From Pseudomonas sp. B21-023 (lineage in GTDB: Bacteria > Pseudomonadota > Gammaproteobacteria > Pseudomonadales > Pseudomonadaceae), in NCBI RefSeq assembly GCF_024749165.1, contig NZ_CP087190.1, forward strand, positions 1,820,001 through 1,884,000: a DNA stretch of 64,000 nt, read 5' to 3'. Made by a program: the position numbers and the translations under genes. The notes under the pieces are model-generated. The model did not search any database. It saw nothing but the letters and a program-made list of their open reading frames with translations, and was not told the origin of the DNA. Each line of letters begins with the position of its first letter. Within the stretch, counting starts at the first letter, position 1. Below are positions 25,470 to 37,029 of the stretch, one piece after another.

Positions 25470-28301
25470 ATGCAAGAAAGCGTGATGCAGCGCATGTGGG
25501 AAAGCGCCCACCTTTCAGGTGGTAACGCTGCATATGTGGAAGAGCTTTATGAGCTCTACCTGCACGACCCTAACGCTGTGCCAGAAGAGTGGCGCACCTA
25601 CTTCCAGAAGTTGCCCGCCGACGGCAGCACCGCTACCGATGTATCGCACTCGACGATCCGCGACCATTTCGTATTGCTGGCAAAGAACCAGCGCCGCGCC
25701 CAACCGGTTTCCGCCGGGAGCGTGAGCACAGAGCACGAGAAGAAGCAGGTTGAAGTGCTGCGACTGATCCAGGCCTATCGTATGCGCGGCCATCAGGCTG
25801 CCAAGCTCGACCCGTTGGGGTTGTGGCAGCGTCCTGCGCCCGTAGACCTGTCGATCAATCATTACGGCTTGACCAATGCCGATCTTGATACGACCTTCCG
25901 TGCCGGCGACCTGTTCATCGGCAAAGAGGAAGCGAGCCTACGCGAAATCTTCGAGGCGCTCGAGAAGACATATTGTCGCACCATTGGTGCCGAATTCACC
26001 CACATCGTCGATTCCGAGCAGCGCAGCTGGTTCCAGCAGCGCCTGGAAAGCGTGCGTGGCCGTCCGGAGTTCTCCGCCGATGTGCAGGCGCACCTGCTCG
26101 AGCGCGTCACGGCCGGTGAGGGCCTGGAGAAGTACCTGGGCACCAAGTACCCGGGCACCAAGCGCTTCGGCCTGGAAGGCGGCGAGAGCCTGATCCCGAT
26201 GCTGGACGAAATGATCCAGCGCTCCGGTTCCTACGGTACCAAGGAAGTCGTGATCGGCATGGCCCACCGTGGCCGCCTGAACGTGCTCGTCAACACCTTC
26301 GGCAAGAACCCGCGCGAGCTGTTCGACGAGTTCGAAGGCAAGAAGATGAACGAGCTGGGCTCCGGTGACGTGAAGTATCACCAGGGCTTCTCCTCCAACG
26401 TGATGACCCCCGGTGGCGAAGTTCACCTGGCCATGGCGTTCAACCCCTCCCACCTGGAAATCGTCTCGCCAGTGGTTGAAGGTTCGGTTCGCGCCCGCCA
26501 GGATCGCCGCAACGACAGCGTTGGCGACAAGGTCCTGCCGATCTCGATCCACGGCGACGCGGCGTTCGCCGGCCAGGGCGTGGTCATGGAAACCTTCCAG
26601 ATGTCGCAGACCCGCGGTTTCAAGACCGGCGGCACCGTGCACATCGTGATCAACAACCAGGTCGGCTTCACCATCAGCAACCCGCTGGACGCGCGCTCCA
26701 CCGAGTACGCCACCGACGTTGCCAAGATGATCCAGGCACCGATCCTGCACGTGAACGGCGACGATCCGGAAGCGGTGATGTTCGTCACCCAGCTGGCCAT
26801 CGATTACCGCATGCAGTTCAAGCGTGACGTGGTCATCGACCTGGTCTGCTACCGCCGCCGTGGCCACAACGAGGCCGACGAGCCGAACGGCACCCAGCCG
26901 CTGATGTACCAGCAGATCAGCAAGCAGCGCACCACACGTGAGCTGTACGCTGAGCAACTGATCAGTGCCGGCCGCATCGATGCCGAACGCGCCCAGGCCA
27001 AGATCGACGAGTACCGCAACGCCCTGGACAACGGCCTGCACGTCGTCAAGAGCCTGGTCAAGGAGCCGAACCGCGAGCTGTTCGTCGACTGGCGCCCCTA
27101 CCTGGGCCATGCCTGGACCGCGCGTCACGACACCCGCTTCGACCTCAAGACCCTGCAGGAACTGTCGGCCAAGCTGCTGGAACTGCCAGAGGGCTTCGTC
27201 GTCCAGCGTCAGGTCGCGAAGATCTACGAAGACCGCCAGAAGATGCAAGCCGGCGGCTTGCCGATCAACTGGGGTTACGCCGAGACCATGGCCTACGCCA
27301 CCCTGCAGTTCGAGGGTCACCCGATCCGCATGACTGGCCAGGACATCGGCCGTGGCACCTTCTCGCACCGTCACGCGGTGCTGCACAACCAGAAGGACGC
27401 CAGCACCTACGTCCCGCTGAAGAACCTGTTCCCGGGCCAGCCGCGCTTCGACCTGTACGACTCCTTCCTTTCGGAAGAAGCGGTACTGGCTTTCGAATAC
27501 GGCTACTCGACCACCACGCCGAACGCGCTGGTGATCTGGGAAGCCCAGTTCGGCGACTTCGCCAACGGCGCGCAAGTGGTGATCGACCAGTTCATCACCA
27601 GCGGCGAGCACAAGTGGGGCCGTCTGTGCGGTCTGACCATGCTGCTGCCACACGGTTATGAAGGGCAGGGCCCGGAGCACTCCTCCGCGCGTCTGGAGCG
27701 TTACCTGCAGCTGTGCGCCGAGCACAACATCCAGGTGTGCGTGCCGACCACTCCAGCACAGATCTACCACCTGCTGCGTCGCCAGGTCATCCGCCCGCTG
27801 CGCAAGCCGTTGGTCGTGCTGACGCCGAAGTCGCTGCTGCGCCACAAGCTGGCCATCTCGACCCTGGAAGACCTGGCCGAAGGCTCGTTCCAGACCGTGA
27901 TCCCGGAAATCGATACCCTCGATCCGGCCAAGGTCGAACGCCTGGTCCTGTGCGGCGGCAAGGTCTACTACGACCTGCTGGAAAAACGCCGTGCCGAAGG
28001 CCGTGAAGACATCGCCATCGTGCGTATCGAACAGCTGTATCCGTTCCCTGAGGACGACCTGGTCGAAATCCTGGCGCCTTACACCAACCTCAAGCATGCA
28101 GTGTGGTGTCAGGAAGAGCCGATGAACCAGGGCGCCTGGTACAGCAGCCAGCACCACATGCGCCGTATCCTGGGCCGCCACAACAAGGCACTGGTCCTGG
28201 AATACGCCGGCCGCGACGCGTCCGCCGCGCCAGCCTGTGGTTACGCATCGAAGCACGCCGAACAGCAGGAAAAACTGCTGCAAGACGCGTTCACTGTCTA
28301 A
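25470..28301 (+). CDS. sucA: 2-oxoglutarate dehydrogenase E1
   Basis: 943-residue thiamine-diphosphate-dependent decarboxylase of the oxoglutarate dehydrogenase complex, homodimeric and cytoplasmic. Recognisable parts: the N-terminal E2-binding segment (SHLSGG-like AHLSGGNAAYVEELYELYL); the active-site loop GMAHRGRLNVLVN; the ThDP motif around HGDAAFAGQGVVMET; and the C-terminal transketolase fold (HGYEGQGPEHSSARLERYLQ). ATG 25470 has GAGGGTG upstream. It heads sucA-sucB-lpd-sucC-sucD. Confidence 0.98.
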   Translation: MQESVMQRMWESAHLSGGNAAYVEELYELYLHDPNAVPEEWRTYFQKLPADGSTATDVSHSTIRDHFVLLAKNQRRAQPVSAGSVSTEHEKKQVEVLRLIQAYRMRGHQAAKLDPLGLWQRPAPVDLSINHYGLTNADLDTTFRAGDLFIGKEEASLREIFEALEKTYCRTIGAEFTHIVDSEQRSWFQQRLESVRGRPEFSADVQAHLLERVTAGEGLEKYLGTKYPGTKRFGLEGGESLIPMLDEMIQRSGSYGTKEVVIGMAHRGRLNVLVNTFGKNPRELFDEFEGKKMNELGSGDVKYHQGFSSNVMTPGGEVHLAMAFNPSHLEIVSPVVEGSVRARQDRRNDSVGDKVLPISIHGDAAFAGQGVVMETFQMSQTRGFKTGGTVHIVINNQVGFTISNPLDARSTEYATDVAKMIQAPILHVNGDDPEAVMFVTQLAIDYRMQFKRDVVIDLVCYRRRGHNEADEPNGTQPLMYQQISKQRTTRELYAEQLISAGRIDAERAQAKIDEYRNALDNGLHVVKSLVKEPNRELFVDWRPYLGHAWTARHDTRFDLKTLQELSAKLLELPEGFVVQRQVAKIYEDRQKMQAGGLPINWGYAETMAYATLQFEGHPIRMTGQDIGRGTFSHRHAVLHNQKDASTYVPLKNLFPGQPRFDLYDSFLSEEAVLAFEYGYSTTTPNALVIWEAQFGDFANGAQVVIDQFITSGEHKWGRLCGLTMLLPHGYEGQGPEHSSARLERYLQLCAEHNIQVCVPTTPAQIYHLLRRQVIRPLRKPLVVLTPKSLLRHKLAISTLEDLAEGSFQTVIPEIDTLDPAKVERLVLCGGKVYYDLLEKRRAEGREDIAIVRIEQLYPFPEDDLVEILAPYTNLKHAVWCQEEPMNQGAWYSSQHHMRRILGRHNKALVLEYAGRDASAAPACGYASKHAEQQEKLLQDAFTV

Positions 28302-28343
28302 CGCCTTCGCGCACCTGAAACCGAATTTAAGGAAACACAGATA

Positions 28344-29567
28344 ATGGCTATCGAGATCAAAGCCCCAACCTTCCCGGAATCGGTTGCCGATGGCACCGTT
28401 GCCACCTGGCACAAGCAGCCGGGCGACGCCGTCAAGCGTGACGAGCTGATCGTCGACATCGAAACCGACAAAGTCGTGCTGGAAGTCCTGGCCACCGCCG
28501 ACGGCGTGCTGGGCGCCATCGTCAAGGGCGAGGGCGATACCGTCCTGTCCGACGAAGTGCTGGGCTCGATCGTGGAAGGCGGCGCTGCCGCCGCTGCTCC
28601 AGCTGCCGCCCCGGCCGCTGCCGCTCCAGCCGCTGCTGTCGCCGCCGACGCTGGCGAAGACGACCCGGTTGCCGCACCTGCCGCGCGCAAGCTGGCTGAA
28701 GAGAACGGTATCGACCTGGCTACCGTTGCCGGCACCGGCAAGGGCGGTCGCATCACCAAGGAAGACGTCGTCGCCGCCGTCGCCAACAAAAAGTCGGCTC
28801 CGGCTCCAGCTGCCAAGCCGGCCGCTGCCGCCGCCGCTGCTCCGGTCGTCGTCGCCGCTGGCGACCGTACCGAGAAGCGTGTGCCGATGACCCGCCTGCG
28901 CGCCAAGATCGCCGAGCGTCTGGTCGAAGCCCAGTCGAACATGGCGATGCTGACCACCTTCAACGAAGTCGACATGACCGAAGTCATGGCCCTGCGTTCG
29001 AAGTACAAGGACCTGTTCGAGAAGACCCACAACGGCGTGCGCCTGGGCTTCATGTCGTTCTTCGTCAAGGCCGCCACCGAGGCGCTGAAGCGCTTCCCGG
29101 CGGTCAACGCCTCGATCGACGGCAACGACATCGTCTACCACGGTTATGCAGACGTTGGCGTCGCTGTTTCCAGCGACCGTGGCCTGGTGGTGCCGGTACT
29201 GCGCAACGCCGAGTCGATGAGCCTGGCGGAAATCGAGAACGGCATCGCTACCTTCGGCAAGAAGGCCCGTGACGGCAAGCTGGCCATCGAAGAAATGACT
29301 GGCGGTACCTTCACCATCACCAACGGTGGTACCTTCGGCTCGATGATGTCGACTCCGATCGTCAACCCGCCGCAGGCCGCGATCCTGGGCATGCACAACA
29401 TCATCCAGCGCCCGATGGCCATCAATGGCCAAGTGGTGATCCGCCCAATGATGTACCTGGCGCTGTCCTACGACCACCGCCTGATCGACGGCAAGGAAGC
29501 GGTAACCTTCCTGGTGACCATCAAGAACCTGCTGGAAGATCCGTCTCGCCTGCTGCTGGACATCTAA
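28344..29567 (+). CDS. sucB: 2-oxoglutarate dehydrogenase E2 (succinyltransferase)
   Basis: 407 residues. One N-terminal lipoyl domain (lipoyl lysine in [10 protein letters not shown]) is followed by an Ala/Pro-rich linker. The E1/E3-binding domain ([20 protein letters not shown]) comes next, then a second Ala-rich linker and the catalytic domain with YDHRLIDG, where H378 and D382 are the expected catalytic pair. It forms the 24-subunit core of the complex. The single lipoyl domain is normal for SucB. Confidence 0.98.
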
Positions 29568-29633
29568 TCAACTAGCTGCGCGCCGCCGGCCCCGTTCTTC
29601 AAGAGACGGGGCTGTGCGGTACGCGGCTTGTAG

Positions 29634-31094
<1,461 letters not shown>

Positions 31095-31266
31095 TTATAA
31101 GAAACCACGGCGGTCTGCCCGTCGTGGGTCTTGCGTGCAAGACTCACCGCGGAACGTCCGCCGGACCGGATCACATGGGAAAACCCGGGGTCAACGGTCA
31201 CAGGTGGTGCGGCGCCAGTAATGGCGCAGCGCCGAAGCGCAGTACCTAACGAAGACGGTAAAAAGC
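31095..31266 (+). other. lpd-sucC intergenic region with hairpins
   Basis: 172 bp without a gene. It has a ccacg/cgtgg stem (~31104-31126) directly followed by a gtcttgc/gcaagac stem (31128-31143), then gc-rich dyads further down. There is no T-run, so read-through into sucC is likely, with possible processing. Confidence 0.45.
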
Positions 31267-32433
31267 ATGAATCTTCACGAGTATCAGGGTAAGCAGCTGT
31301 TCGCTGAATACGGCCTGCCAGTTTCCAAGGGTTTCGCAGTCGACACCCCTGAAGCTGCAGCAGAAGCCTGCGACAAGATCGGCGGTTCCGAGTGGGTTGT
31401 AAAAGCCCAGGTTCACGCTGGTGGTCGCGGTAAAGCGGGCGGCGTCAAGCTGGTTCGCAGCAAGGAAGACGCCAAGGCGTTCGCTGCCCAGTGGCTTGGC
31501 AAGAACCTGGTTACCTACCAGACCGACGCCAATGGTCAGCCAGTTTCCAAGATCCTGGTCGAATCCTGCACTGACATCGCCAAAGAGCTGTACCTGGGCG
31601 CTGTAGTCGATCGTTCGAGCCGCCGCATCGTGTTCATGGCTTCCACCGAAGGTGGCGTGGACATCGAGAAAGTCGCTCACGACACTCCTGAGAAGATCCT
31701 CAAGGCCACCATCGATCCACTGGTCGGCGCTCAGCCGTTCCAGGGTCGCGAGCTGGCGTTCCAGCTGGGCCTGGAAGGCAAGCAAGTTCAGCAGTTCGCC
31801 AAGATCTTCGTAGGCCTGGCCAAGCTGTTCAAGGATCACGATCTGGCCCTGCTGGAAGTGAACCCGCTGGTGATCAAGGCCGATGGCGACCTGCACTGCC
31901 TCGATGCCAAGATCAACATCGACGCCAACGCCATGTACCGTCAGCCTAAGCTGAAGACCTTCCACGACCCGTCGCAGGACGATGCCCGTGAAGCCCACGC
32001 CGCCAAGTTCGAACTGAACTACGTTGCCCTCGAAGGCAACATCGGCTGCATGGTCAACGGTGCCGGCCTGGCCATGGGTACCATGGACATCGTCAACCTG
32101 CACGGCGGCAAGCCTGCCAACTTCCTCGACGTTGGCGGCGGTGCCACCAAAGAGCGCGTTACCGAAGCGTTCAAGATCATCCTGTCCGACAGCAATGTCG
32201 CGGCCGTACTGGTCAACATCTTCGGCGGCATCGTTCGCTGCGACATGATTGCCGAAGGCATCATCGGTGCAGTGAAAGAAGTCGGCGTCAAGGTTCCGGT
32301 CGTCGTTCGCCTCGAAGGCAACAACGCCGAACTGGGCGCTAAAGTACTGGCAGAAAGCGGTTTGAACATCATTGCGGCAACCAGCCTGACCGACGCTGCT
32401 CAACAAGTTGTCAAAGCTGCGGAGGGCAAGTAA
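31267..32433 (+). CDS. sucC: Succinyl-CoA synthetase β subunit
   Basis: 388 residues. It begins [20 protein letters not shown], the family N-terminus, and has an ATP-grasp domain ([20 protein letters not shown]) binding the nucleotide. The C-terminal CoA-ligase domain has [17 protein letters not shown] and [16 protein letters not shown]. With SucD it converts succinyl-CoA to succinate with ATP/GTP formation. Its stop codon overlaps the sucD start by one base (TAATG). Confidence 0.98.
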   Translation: MNLHEYQGKQLFAEYGLPVSKGFAVDTPEAAAEACDKIGGSEWVVKAQVHAGGRGKAGGVKLVRSKEDAKAFAAQWLGKNLVTYQTDANGQPVSKILVESCTDIAKELYLGAVVDRSSRRIVFMASTEGGVDIEKVAHDTPEKILKATIDPLVGAQPFQGRELAFQLGLEGKQVQQFAKIFVGLAKLFKDHDLALLEVNPLVIKADGDLHCLDAKINIDANAMYRQPKLKTFHDPSQDDAREAHAAKFELNYVALEGNIGCMVNGAGLAMGTMDIVNLHGGKPANFLDVGGGATKERVTEAFKIILSDSNVAAVLVNIFGGIVRCDMIAEGIIGAVKEVGVKVPVVVRLEGNNAELGAKVLAESGLNIIAATSLTDAAQQVVKAAEGK

Positions 32434-33317
32434 TGAGCGTCCTGATCAATAAAGACACCAAAGTCATCTGCCAGGGCTTCACCGGCTCGCAGGGTACTTT
32501 CCACTCCGAACAAGCCATCGCCTACGGCACCAAGATGGTCGGCGGCGTCACCCCGGGCAAGGGTGGCACCACCCACCTGGGCCTGCCGGTGTTCAACACC
32601 GTGAAAGAAGCCGTAGAAGCTACCGGCGCTGACGCGTCGGTGATCTACGTACCGGCTCCTTTCTGCAAGGACTCGATCCTGGAAGCCGCCTTCGGTGGCA
32701 TCAAGCTGATCGTCTGCATCACCGAGGGTATCCCTACCCTCGACATGCTGGACGCCAAGGTCAAGTGCGACGAGCTGGGTGTGACCCTGATCGGCCCGAA
32801 CTGCCCAGGCGTGATCACTCCGGGCGAGTGCAAGATCGGCATCATGCCGGGTCACATCCACCTGCCAGGCAAGGTCGGTATCGTTTCGCGTTCCGGCACC
32901 CTGACCTACGAAGCTGTCAAGCAGACCACCGACGCCGGTTTCGGCCAGTCGACCTGCGTCGGCATCGGCGGTGACCCGATCCCGGGCTCCAACTTCATCG
33001 ACATCCTGAAGCTGTTCCAGGAAGATCCGAAGACAGAAGCGATCGTCATGATCGGTGAGATCGGCGGTTCCGCTGAAGAAGAAGCCGCGGCCTACATCAA
33101 GGCCAACGTGACCAAGCCTGTCGTTTCCTACATCGCCGGTGTTACCGCACCTGCGGGCAAGCGCATGGGCCACGCTGGCGCCATCATCTCCGGTGGCAAG
33201 GGTACCGCGGACGAGAAGTTCGCCGCCCTGCAGGACGCCGGTGTGAAAACCGTGCGTTCCCTGGCTGACATCGGCAAGGCCCTGGCCGAGCTGACTGGCT
33301 GGGAAGTCAAGAAGTAA
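32433..33317 (+). CDS. sucD: Succinyl-CoA synthetase α subunit
   Basis: 294 residues. CoA-binding Rossmann domain ([20 protein letters not shown] near residue 20). The phosphorylated histidine lies in the C-terminal part within [14 protein letters not shown]. Translation is coupled to sucC. Last gene of the TCA block, ending 25 bp before a strong terminator. Confidence 0.98.
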   Translation: MSVLINKDTKVICQGFTGSQGTFHSEQAIAYGTKMVGGVTPGKGGTTHLGLPVFNTVKEAVEATGADASVIYVPAPFCKDSILEAAFGGIKLIVCITEGIPTLDMLDAKVKCDELGVTLIGPNCPGVITPGECKIGIMPGHIHLPGKVGIVSRSGTLTYEAVKQTTDAGFGQSTCVGIGGDPIPGSNFIDILKLFQEDPKTEAIVMIGEIGGSAEEEAAAYIKANVTKPVVSYIAGVTAPAGKRMGHAGAIISGGKGTADEKFAALQDAGVKTVRSLADIGKALAELTGWEVKK

Positions 33318-33342
33318 GTAACACGTAGTACCCCCCACGCGC

Positions 33343-33376
33343 ACAAAGGCCACCTTCGGGTGGCCTTTGTCGTTTT
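33343..33376 (+). terminator. Intrinsic terminator after sucD
   Basis: Perfect 12-bp stem with a ttcg tetraloop (33343-33354 with 33359-33370) followed by cgtttt. It marks the end of the sdh-suc block. Confidence 0.93.
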
Positions 33377-33721
33377 GCGTCTCTTGGGTGGCGAGCGCGG
33401 CTGAAGCAGGAGGTCGGTAGGCATTAGGAAAATCCGTTGGGCACAATCAGGATTTTCAACCAGACATTCGTTTGAATACGCAATAAATGGTCGCCTAACA
33501 CGTTCAACAAGACGACAAACACATACGCACATCGGACAAGCAGCACTGTGCCAGTGCGTTTGCCGGGCAAAACAGGTAGGCTACGCGTTCACTCTGTGCC
33601 CGTACCCCAAAAGGGAACGACACGCTAAACGGGTCTGGCTCACCAAGCCGGGCAGCATTTCCCTTCATCCTATGGGAAATCCCCTCCGACTCCCGATTTC
33701 AGCAGTGTGGTATTTCCTTAA
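33377..33721 (+). other. Gene-free leader region of brnQ
   Basis: About 345 bp without a gene. Two dyads are visible: gaaaatcc/ggattttc (33428-33435 with 33450-33457, 14-nt loop) and atttccc/gggaaat (33657-33663 with 33674-33680), the second 41 bp before the brnQ ATG. No convincing promoter boxes. The absence of a Shine-Dalgarno sequence before brnQ makes this leader worth attention. Confidence 0.45.
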
Positions 33722-35035
33722 ATGAAAGTGTTAAAAGGCCAGGATATCCTGGCGCTTGGCTTTATGACGTTTGCGCTTTTCGTAGGCGCTGGCAACATCA
33801 TCTTCCCGCCTATCGTCGGCCTGCAGTCTGGCCCGAACGTATGGATGGCCGCACTCGGCTTCCTGGTCACCGCCGTGGGCCTGCCGGTCATCACCGTGAT
33901 CGCCCTGGCCAAGGTCGGTGGCGGCATGGACGCCCTGAGCAGCCCGATCGGCAAGTTCTTCGGCGGCCTGCTGGCGGCGGTGTGCTACCTCTCGGTCGGC
34001 CCGCTGTTCGCAACCCCACGTACCGCGACCGTGTCGTTCGAAGTAGGCGTGGCGCCGCTGACCGGTGAAAGCCCGCTGGCACTGCTCATCTACAGCGTGG
34101 TGTACTTCGCCGTGGTCCTGGCCGTGTCCATGTACCCGGGCAAGTTGCTCGACACCGTGGGGCGTTTCCTCGCGCCCTTGAAGATCATCGCCCTGGCTGT
34201 GCTGGGCATCGCGGCGTTCGCTTTGCCGGCCGGCACGATCGGCGAGGCCCAGCCTGCCTACGCCGCCGCCGCGTTCTCCAAAGGTTTCTCCGATGGTTAC
34301 CTGACCATGGACACGCTGGGGGCACTGGTCTTCGGTATCGTCATCGTCAATGCCATCCGTTCGCGTGGCGTCGAGTCGCCGAAGCTGATCACTCGCTATG
34401 CCATCATTGCGGGCCTGATTGCCGGCCTGGGTCTGGTCCTGGTGTATGTCAGCCTGTTCCGCCTCGGTGCGGGCAGCCATGACATCGCAGCCGATGCCAC
34501 CAACGGTGCGATGGTATTGCATGCCTATGTGCAGCACACCTTCGGTTCGCTGGGCAGTGGTTTCCTGGCCGTACTGATCGCACTGGCCTGCCTGGTCACC
34601 GCCGTTGGTCTGACCTGCGCCTGTGCCGAATACTTCAGCCAGATCCTGCCGCTGTCGTACCGTGCCCTGGTGGTGATCCTGGCTGGTTTCTCGCTGGTGA
34701 TCTCCAACCTGGGCCTGACCAAGCTGATCATGTTCTCGATCCCGGTGCTGACGGCGATCTACCCGCCGTGCATCGTGGTCGTGGGCCTGAGCTTCGTGAA
34801 GGACCTGTGGAACTCCCCAACCCGCATCCTGGCCCCGGTCATGCTGGTGTCGCTGGTGTTCGGCGTTGTCGACGCCATCAAGGGCAGCAGCTTCGCCCAC
34901 GTACTGCCTGACGCCCTGGCTCACCTGCCGTTCAGCAACGAAGGCATGGCCTGGCTGGTGCCATCGGTGGTCACCCTGGCTGTCGCCGTGGTCTGCGACC
35001 GCATGCTGGGCAAGCCGCGCGAGGCGCTGGCCTAA
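33722..35035 (+). CDS. brnQ: Branched-chain amino acid:cation symporter
   Basis: 437-residue LIVCS-family transporter with 12 hydrophobic helices. The N-terminus [20 protein letters not shown] followed by GNIIFPP is the family signature. It imports leucine, isoleucine and valine with Na+ or H+. The ATG at 33722 fits the family N-terminus, but no ribosome-binding site is visible (…tatttccttaa ATG). It stands alone, with a terminator after it. Confidence 0.93.
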   Translation: MKVLKGQDILALGFMTFALFVGAGNIIFPPIVGLQSGPNVWMAALGFLVTAVGLPVITVIALAKVGGGMDALSSPIGKFFGGLLAAVCYLSVGPLFATPRTATVSFEVGVAPLTGESPLALLIYSVVYFAVVLAVSMYPGKLLDTVGRFLAPLKIIALAVLGIAAFALPAGTIGEAQPAYAAAAFSKGFSDGYLTMDTLGALVFGIVIVNAIRSRGVESPKLITRYAIIAGLIAGLGLVLVYVSLFRLGAGSHDIAADATNGAMVLHAYVQHTFGSLGSGFLAVLIALACLVTAVGLTCACAEYFSQILPLSYRALVVILAGFSLVISNLGLTKLIMFSIPVLTAIYPPCIVVVGLSFVKDLWNSPTRILAPVMLVSLVFGVVDAIKGSSFAHVLPDALAHLPFSNEGMAWLVPSVVTLAVAVVCDRMLGKPREALA

Positions 35036-35104
35036 CGTAACGGATTGAACCCGATGTTGGTGCCGGCCACAAGCCGAAGGGCGCCAGCCAAGGGTGGCAA
35101 ACCG

Positions 35105-35136
35105 AACCCCGCATCTGAACAGGTGCGGGGTTTTTT
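35105..35136 (+). terminator. Intrinsic terminator after brnQ
   Basis: 9-bp stem aaccccgca/tgcggggtt (35105-35113 with 35124-35132) running into a T-tract (35131-35136). Confidence 0.88.
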
Positions 35137-35157
35137 ATTACCGTCTTTCTGTCCTGG

Positions 35158-35231
35158 CCTCATCGCCGGCAAGCCGGCTCCCACAGAGGGGGCAGTGATC
35201 CCTTGTGGGAGCCGGCTTGCCGGCGATGAGG
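35158..35231. repeat. Inverted REP pair (REPIN) 1
   Basis: 28-bp perfect inverted arms (35158-35185 and 35204-35231), each holding the Pseudomonas REP core cggcaagccggctcccac, separated by 18 bp. REP sequences form small hairpins and are mobilised in trans by RAYT transposases; no RAYT gene is in the window. Confidence 0.93.
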
Positions 35232-35323
35232 TCAGTGCAGGCAAAAACTGAACGCCAGACACGTGTCTTTTAACGAATCCGGGCGTCGAAAACCGGTCTG
35301 TTTCTCTTTAAAGGGATTCCTGC

Positions 35324-36073
35324 ATGACCTTCATCCAAAGCAACCTGGGCAACCTCCTGGCCGTCTGCTGGTTCGCCATCTGCTGGGGCGGCTACACCCG
35401 CTATGCCACCTGGAAGGGGCGCGATACTGCGTGCCTGGCCAGCGTGTTGCACCTTTACCGCGAGGATTGGATGCGCCGCATGCTGCTGCGCGACAACCGC
35501 ATCGCTGATGCCAGCGTGATAGGCAACCTGGAGCGCAACGCATCGTTCTTCGCCTCCAGCACCCTGATCATTCTTGCCGGCATCCTCACCGTGCTCGGTG
35601 CGTCCGACCGCGCATTGTCGCTGTTGGCCGACCTGCCGCTGGTGCAGCAGGCGTCCCAAGGCATGTCGGAAATCAAGCTGCTGTGCCTGGCGACGGTGTT
35701 CGTCTATGCGTTCTTCACTTTCAGCTGGTGCATGCGTCAATACAACTTCGCCGCAGTGTTGGTGGGCTCGGCGCCGATGATAGGCGAACGTCAGGTCAAC
35801 GAACTCGAGCGCAAGGCTTTCGCCTCCCGGGCGGCGCGGGTACTGTCGCTGGCCGCCAACCAGTTCAACCTGGGGTTGCGCTCGTATTACTTCGGCATGG
35901 CCATGTTGAGCTGGTTCATCAGCCCCTGGCTGTTCATGGCCATGAGCGTGGGCGTGGTGTTCATCCTGTATCGCCGTGAGTTCCACTCCCATGTACTGGA
36001 AGTGATGGTGTTCACGCCCACCGAAAGTGCACCGGTAGAGGCGAGTAGGGACACTTCCGAGAGTGCAGGCTGA
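35324..36073 (+). CDS. DUF599 membrane protein
   Basis: 249-residue inner-membrane protein with four likely helices (about 5-25, 72-95, 120-140 and 195-220), of the DUF599 family, whose function is unknown. Typical features are an aromatic-rich first helix (CWFAICWGGYTRYATWKG), the RNASFFASSTLIILAGIL segment, and NQFNLGLRSYYFGMAMLSWF near the end. ATG 35324 follows TTTAAAGGGATTCCTGC. It stands alone between a REP pair and a bidirectional terminator. Confidence 0.85.
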   Translation: MTFIQSNLGNLLAVCWFAICWGGYTRYATWKGRDTACLASVLHLYREDWMRRMLLRDNRIADASVIGNLERNASFFASSTLIILAGILTVLGASDRALSLLADLPLVQQASQGMSEIKLLCLATVFVYAFFTFSWCMRQYNFAAVLVGSAPMIGERQVNELERKAFASRAARVLSLAANQFNLGLRSYYFGMAMLSWFISPWLFMAMSVGVVFILYRREFHSHVLEVMVFTPTESAPVEASRDTSESAG

Positions 36074-36100
36074 AGCCTTTCAGCTTTAAATGACAGGCAT

Positions 36101-36129
36101 AAAAAAACCCGACAGTGTCGGGTTTTTTT
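36101..36129. terminator. Bidirectional terminator (DUF599 gene / small lipoprotein)
   Basis: A-run, gc stem (cccgac/gtcggg, loop agt) and T-run are symmetric, so it can terminate both the DUF599 transcript and the convergent lipoprotein transcript. Confidence 0.92.
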
Positions 36130-36140
36130 ATGTCGCGAGA

Positions 36141-36416
36141 TTACTGCTTGGCAGGCTCGGCAGGTGCAGTGGCCGGCGCTGGAGTGGAAGGCGCGGCTTC
36201 CTCGGCGGCCTTCTGCTGCGCTTCGGCCTGATCTTTGGCGGCTTCGGCGTTTTCCTTGGCGGCGTCGTTCATCTTATCCTGAGCTTCGCCCATCTTCTCT
36301 TGGGCTTGCTCGGCATGTTGCTGTGCGTCCTGGGCTTTGTCTTCGCTCGCTTTATCGCAAGCAGCCAGGCCCATGGCAGCGGCCAGCATCAGAGCAAAAG
36401 CAAAAGGTTTACGCAT
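36141..36416 (-). CDS. Small helical lipoprotein
   Basis: 91 residues. The signal peptide ends in MGLAAC with the lipidated cysteine at about residue 19. The mature part is a highly charged, Ala/Gln/Glu/Lys-rich helix (repeats of the type EQAQEKMGEAQDKMNDAAKE), likely a coiled coil, ending in a Pro/Ala tail. The residue after the cysteine is Asp, which in E. coli keeps lipoproteins in the inner membrane. ATG 36416 has AGGAGA upstream; longer frames run into the thioesterase promoter. Function unknown. Confidence 0.82.
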   Translation of the reverse strand: MRKPFAFALMLAAAMGLAACDKASEDKAQDAQQHAEQAQEKMGEAQDKMNDAAKENAEAAKDQAEAQQKAAEEAAPSTPAPATAPAEPAKQ

Positions 36417-36552
36417 GGGGTGTTTCTCCTGGGTGGAATAACTTTGTATGTTCCTTCGAGTACGCCCCTGGCGAATAAGTTCAACGCAGGTTACAGATAT
36501 ATAACTGCCCAGCCTATATAGACTTTTTACCCATTTTATGCGGCGGCGGACA

Positions 36553-37029
36553 ATGAACGAGACTCCATTGATGGCGATGGCCGAGCGCTTTCTGTCGGCA
36601 TTGAAACATTGCCAGGTATTACTGATGCGGGTGCAGCATGCCGACGCCGATGGCATGACCCTGGTGCTGCCCTGGTCGCCGGCCATTGTCGGCAATCCGC
36701 AGAATGGCGCGGTGCATGGGGGTGTGCTGACCACGCTGATGGACACCACCTGCGGCATGGCCACGCTCTGCGCGCTGCCCAGCTTCGAAGTGTGCCCGAC
36801 TCTGGACCTGCGCATCGACTACATGCACCCGGCCGAGGCGGGCAAGGACATTTATGGCCATGCCCAGTGCTACCGGGTGACCCGCGATGTCATCTTCACC
36901 CGGGGGACGGCCTACCAGGATGACCCTTCGCAACCGATCTGCCAGGTGGTCGGCACCTTCATGCGCCTGGGGCAGGACGTCAAGGGCGGCATCCGCTTCG
37001 GTAACAGCCTCAAGGAGCGCCGCACGTGA
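36553..37029 (+). CDS. PaaI-family hotdog thioesterase
   Basis: 158-residue hotdog-fold acyl-CoA thioesterase. The family core NGAVHGGVLTTLMDTTCG (about 55-75) carries the HGG turn and the acidic catalytic position. The substrate is not deducible. ATG 36553 is preferred over 36538 because the latter lacks any ribosome-binding site. Its TGA overlaps the GTG start of the next thioesterase, so two hotdog proteins are made together and may form a heteromer. Confidence 0.85.
   Translation: MNETPLMAMAERFLSALKHCQVLLMRVQHADADGMTLVLPWSPAIVGNPQNGAVHGGVLTTLMDTTCGMATLCALPSFEVCPTLDLRIDYMHPAEAGKDIYGHAQCYRVTRDVIFTRGTAYQDDPSQPICQVVGTFMRLGQDVKGGIRFGNSLKERRT

Noticed and set aside
25938-29477. Open frame of more than 1100 codons on the minus strand across sucA-sucB
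   Set aside because: It is exactly opposite two certain genes, has low-complexity composition (runs of Val/Asp/His/Gly/Gln) and no ribosome-binding site. It arises from the third-base GC bias of the sense strand.
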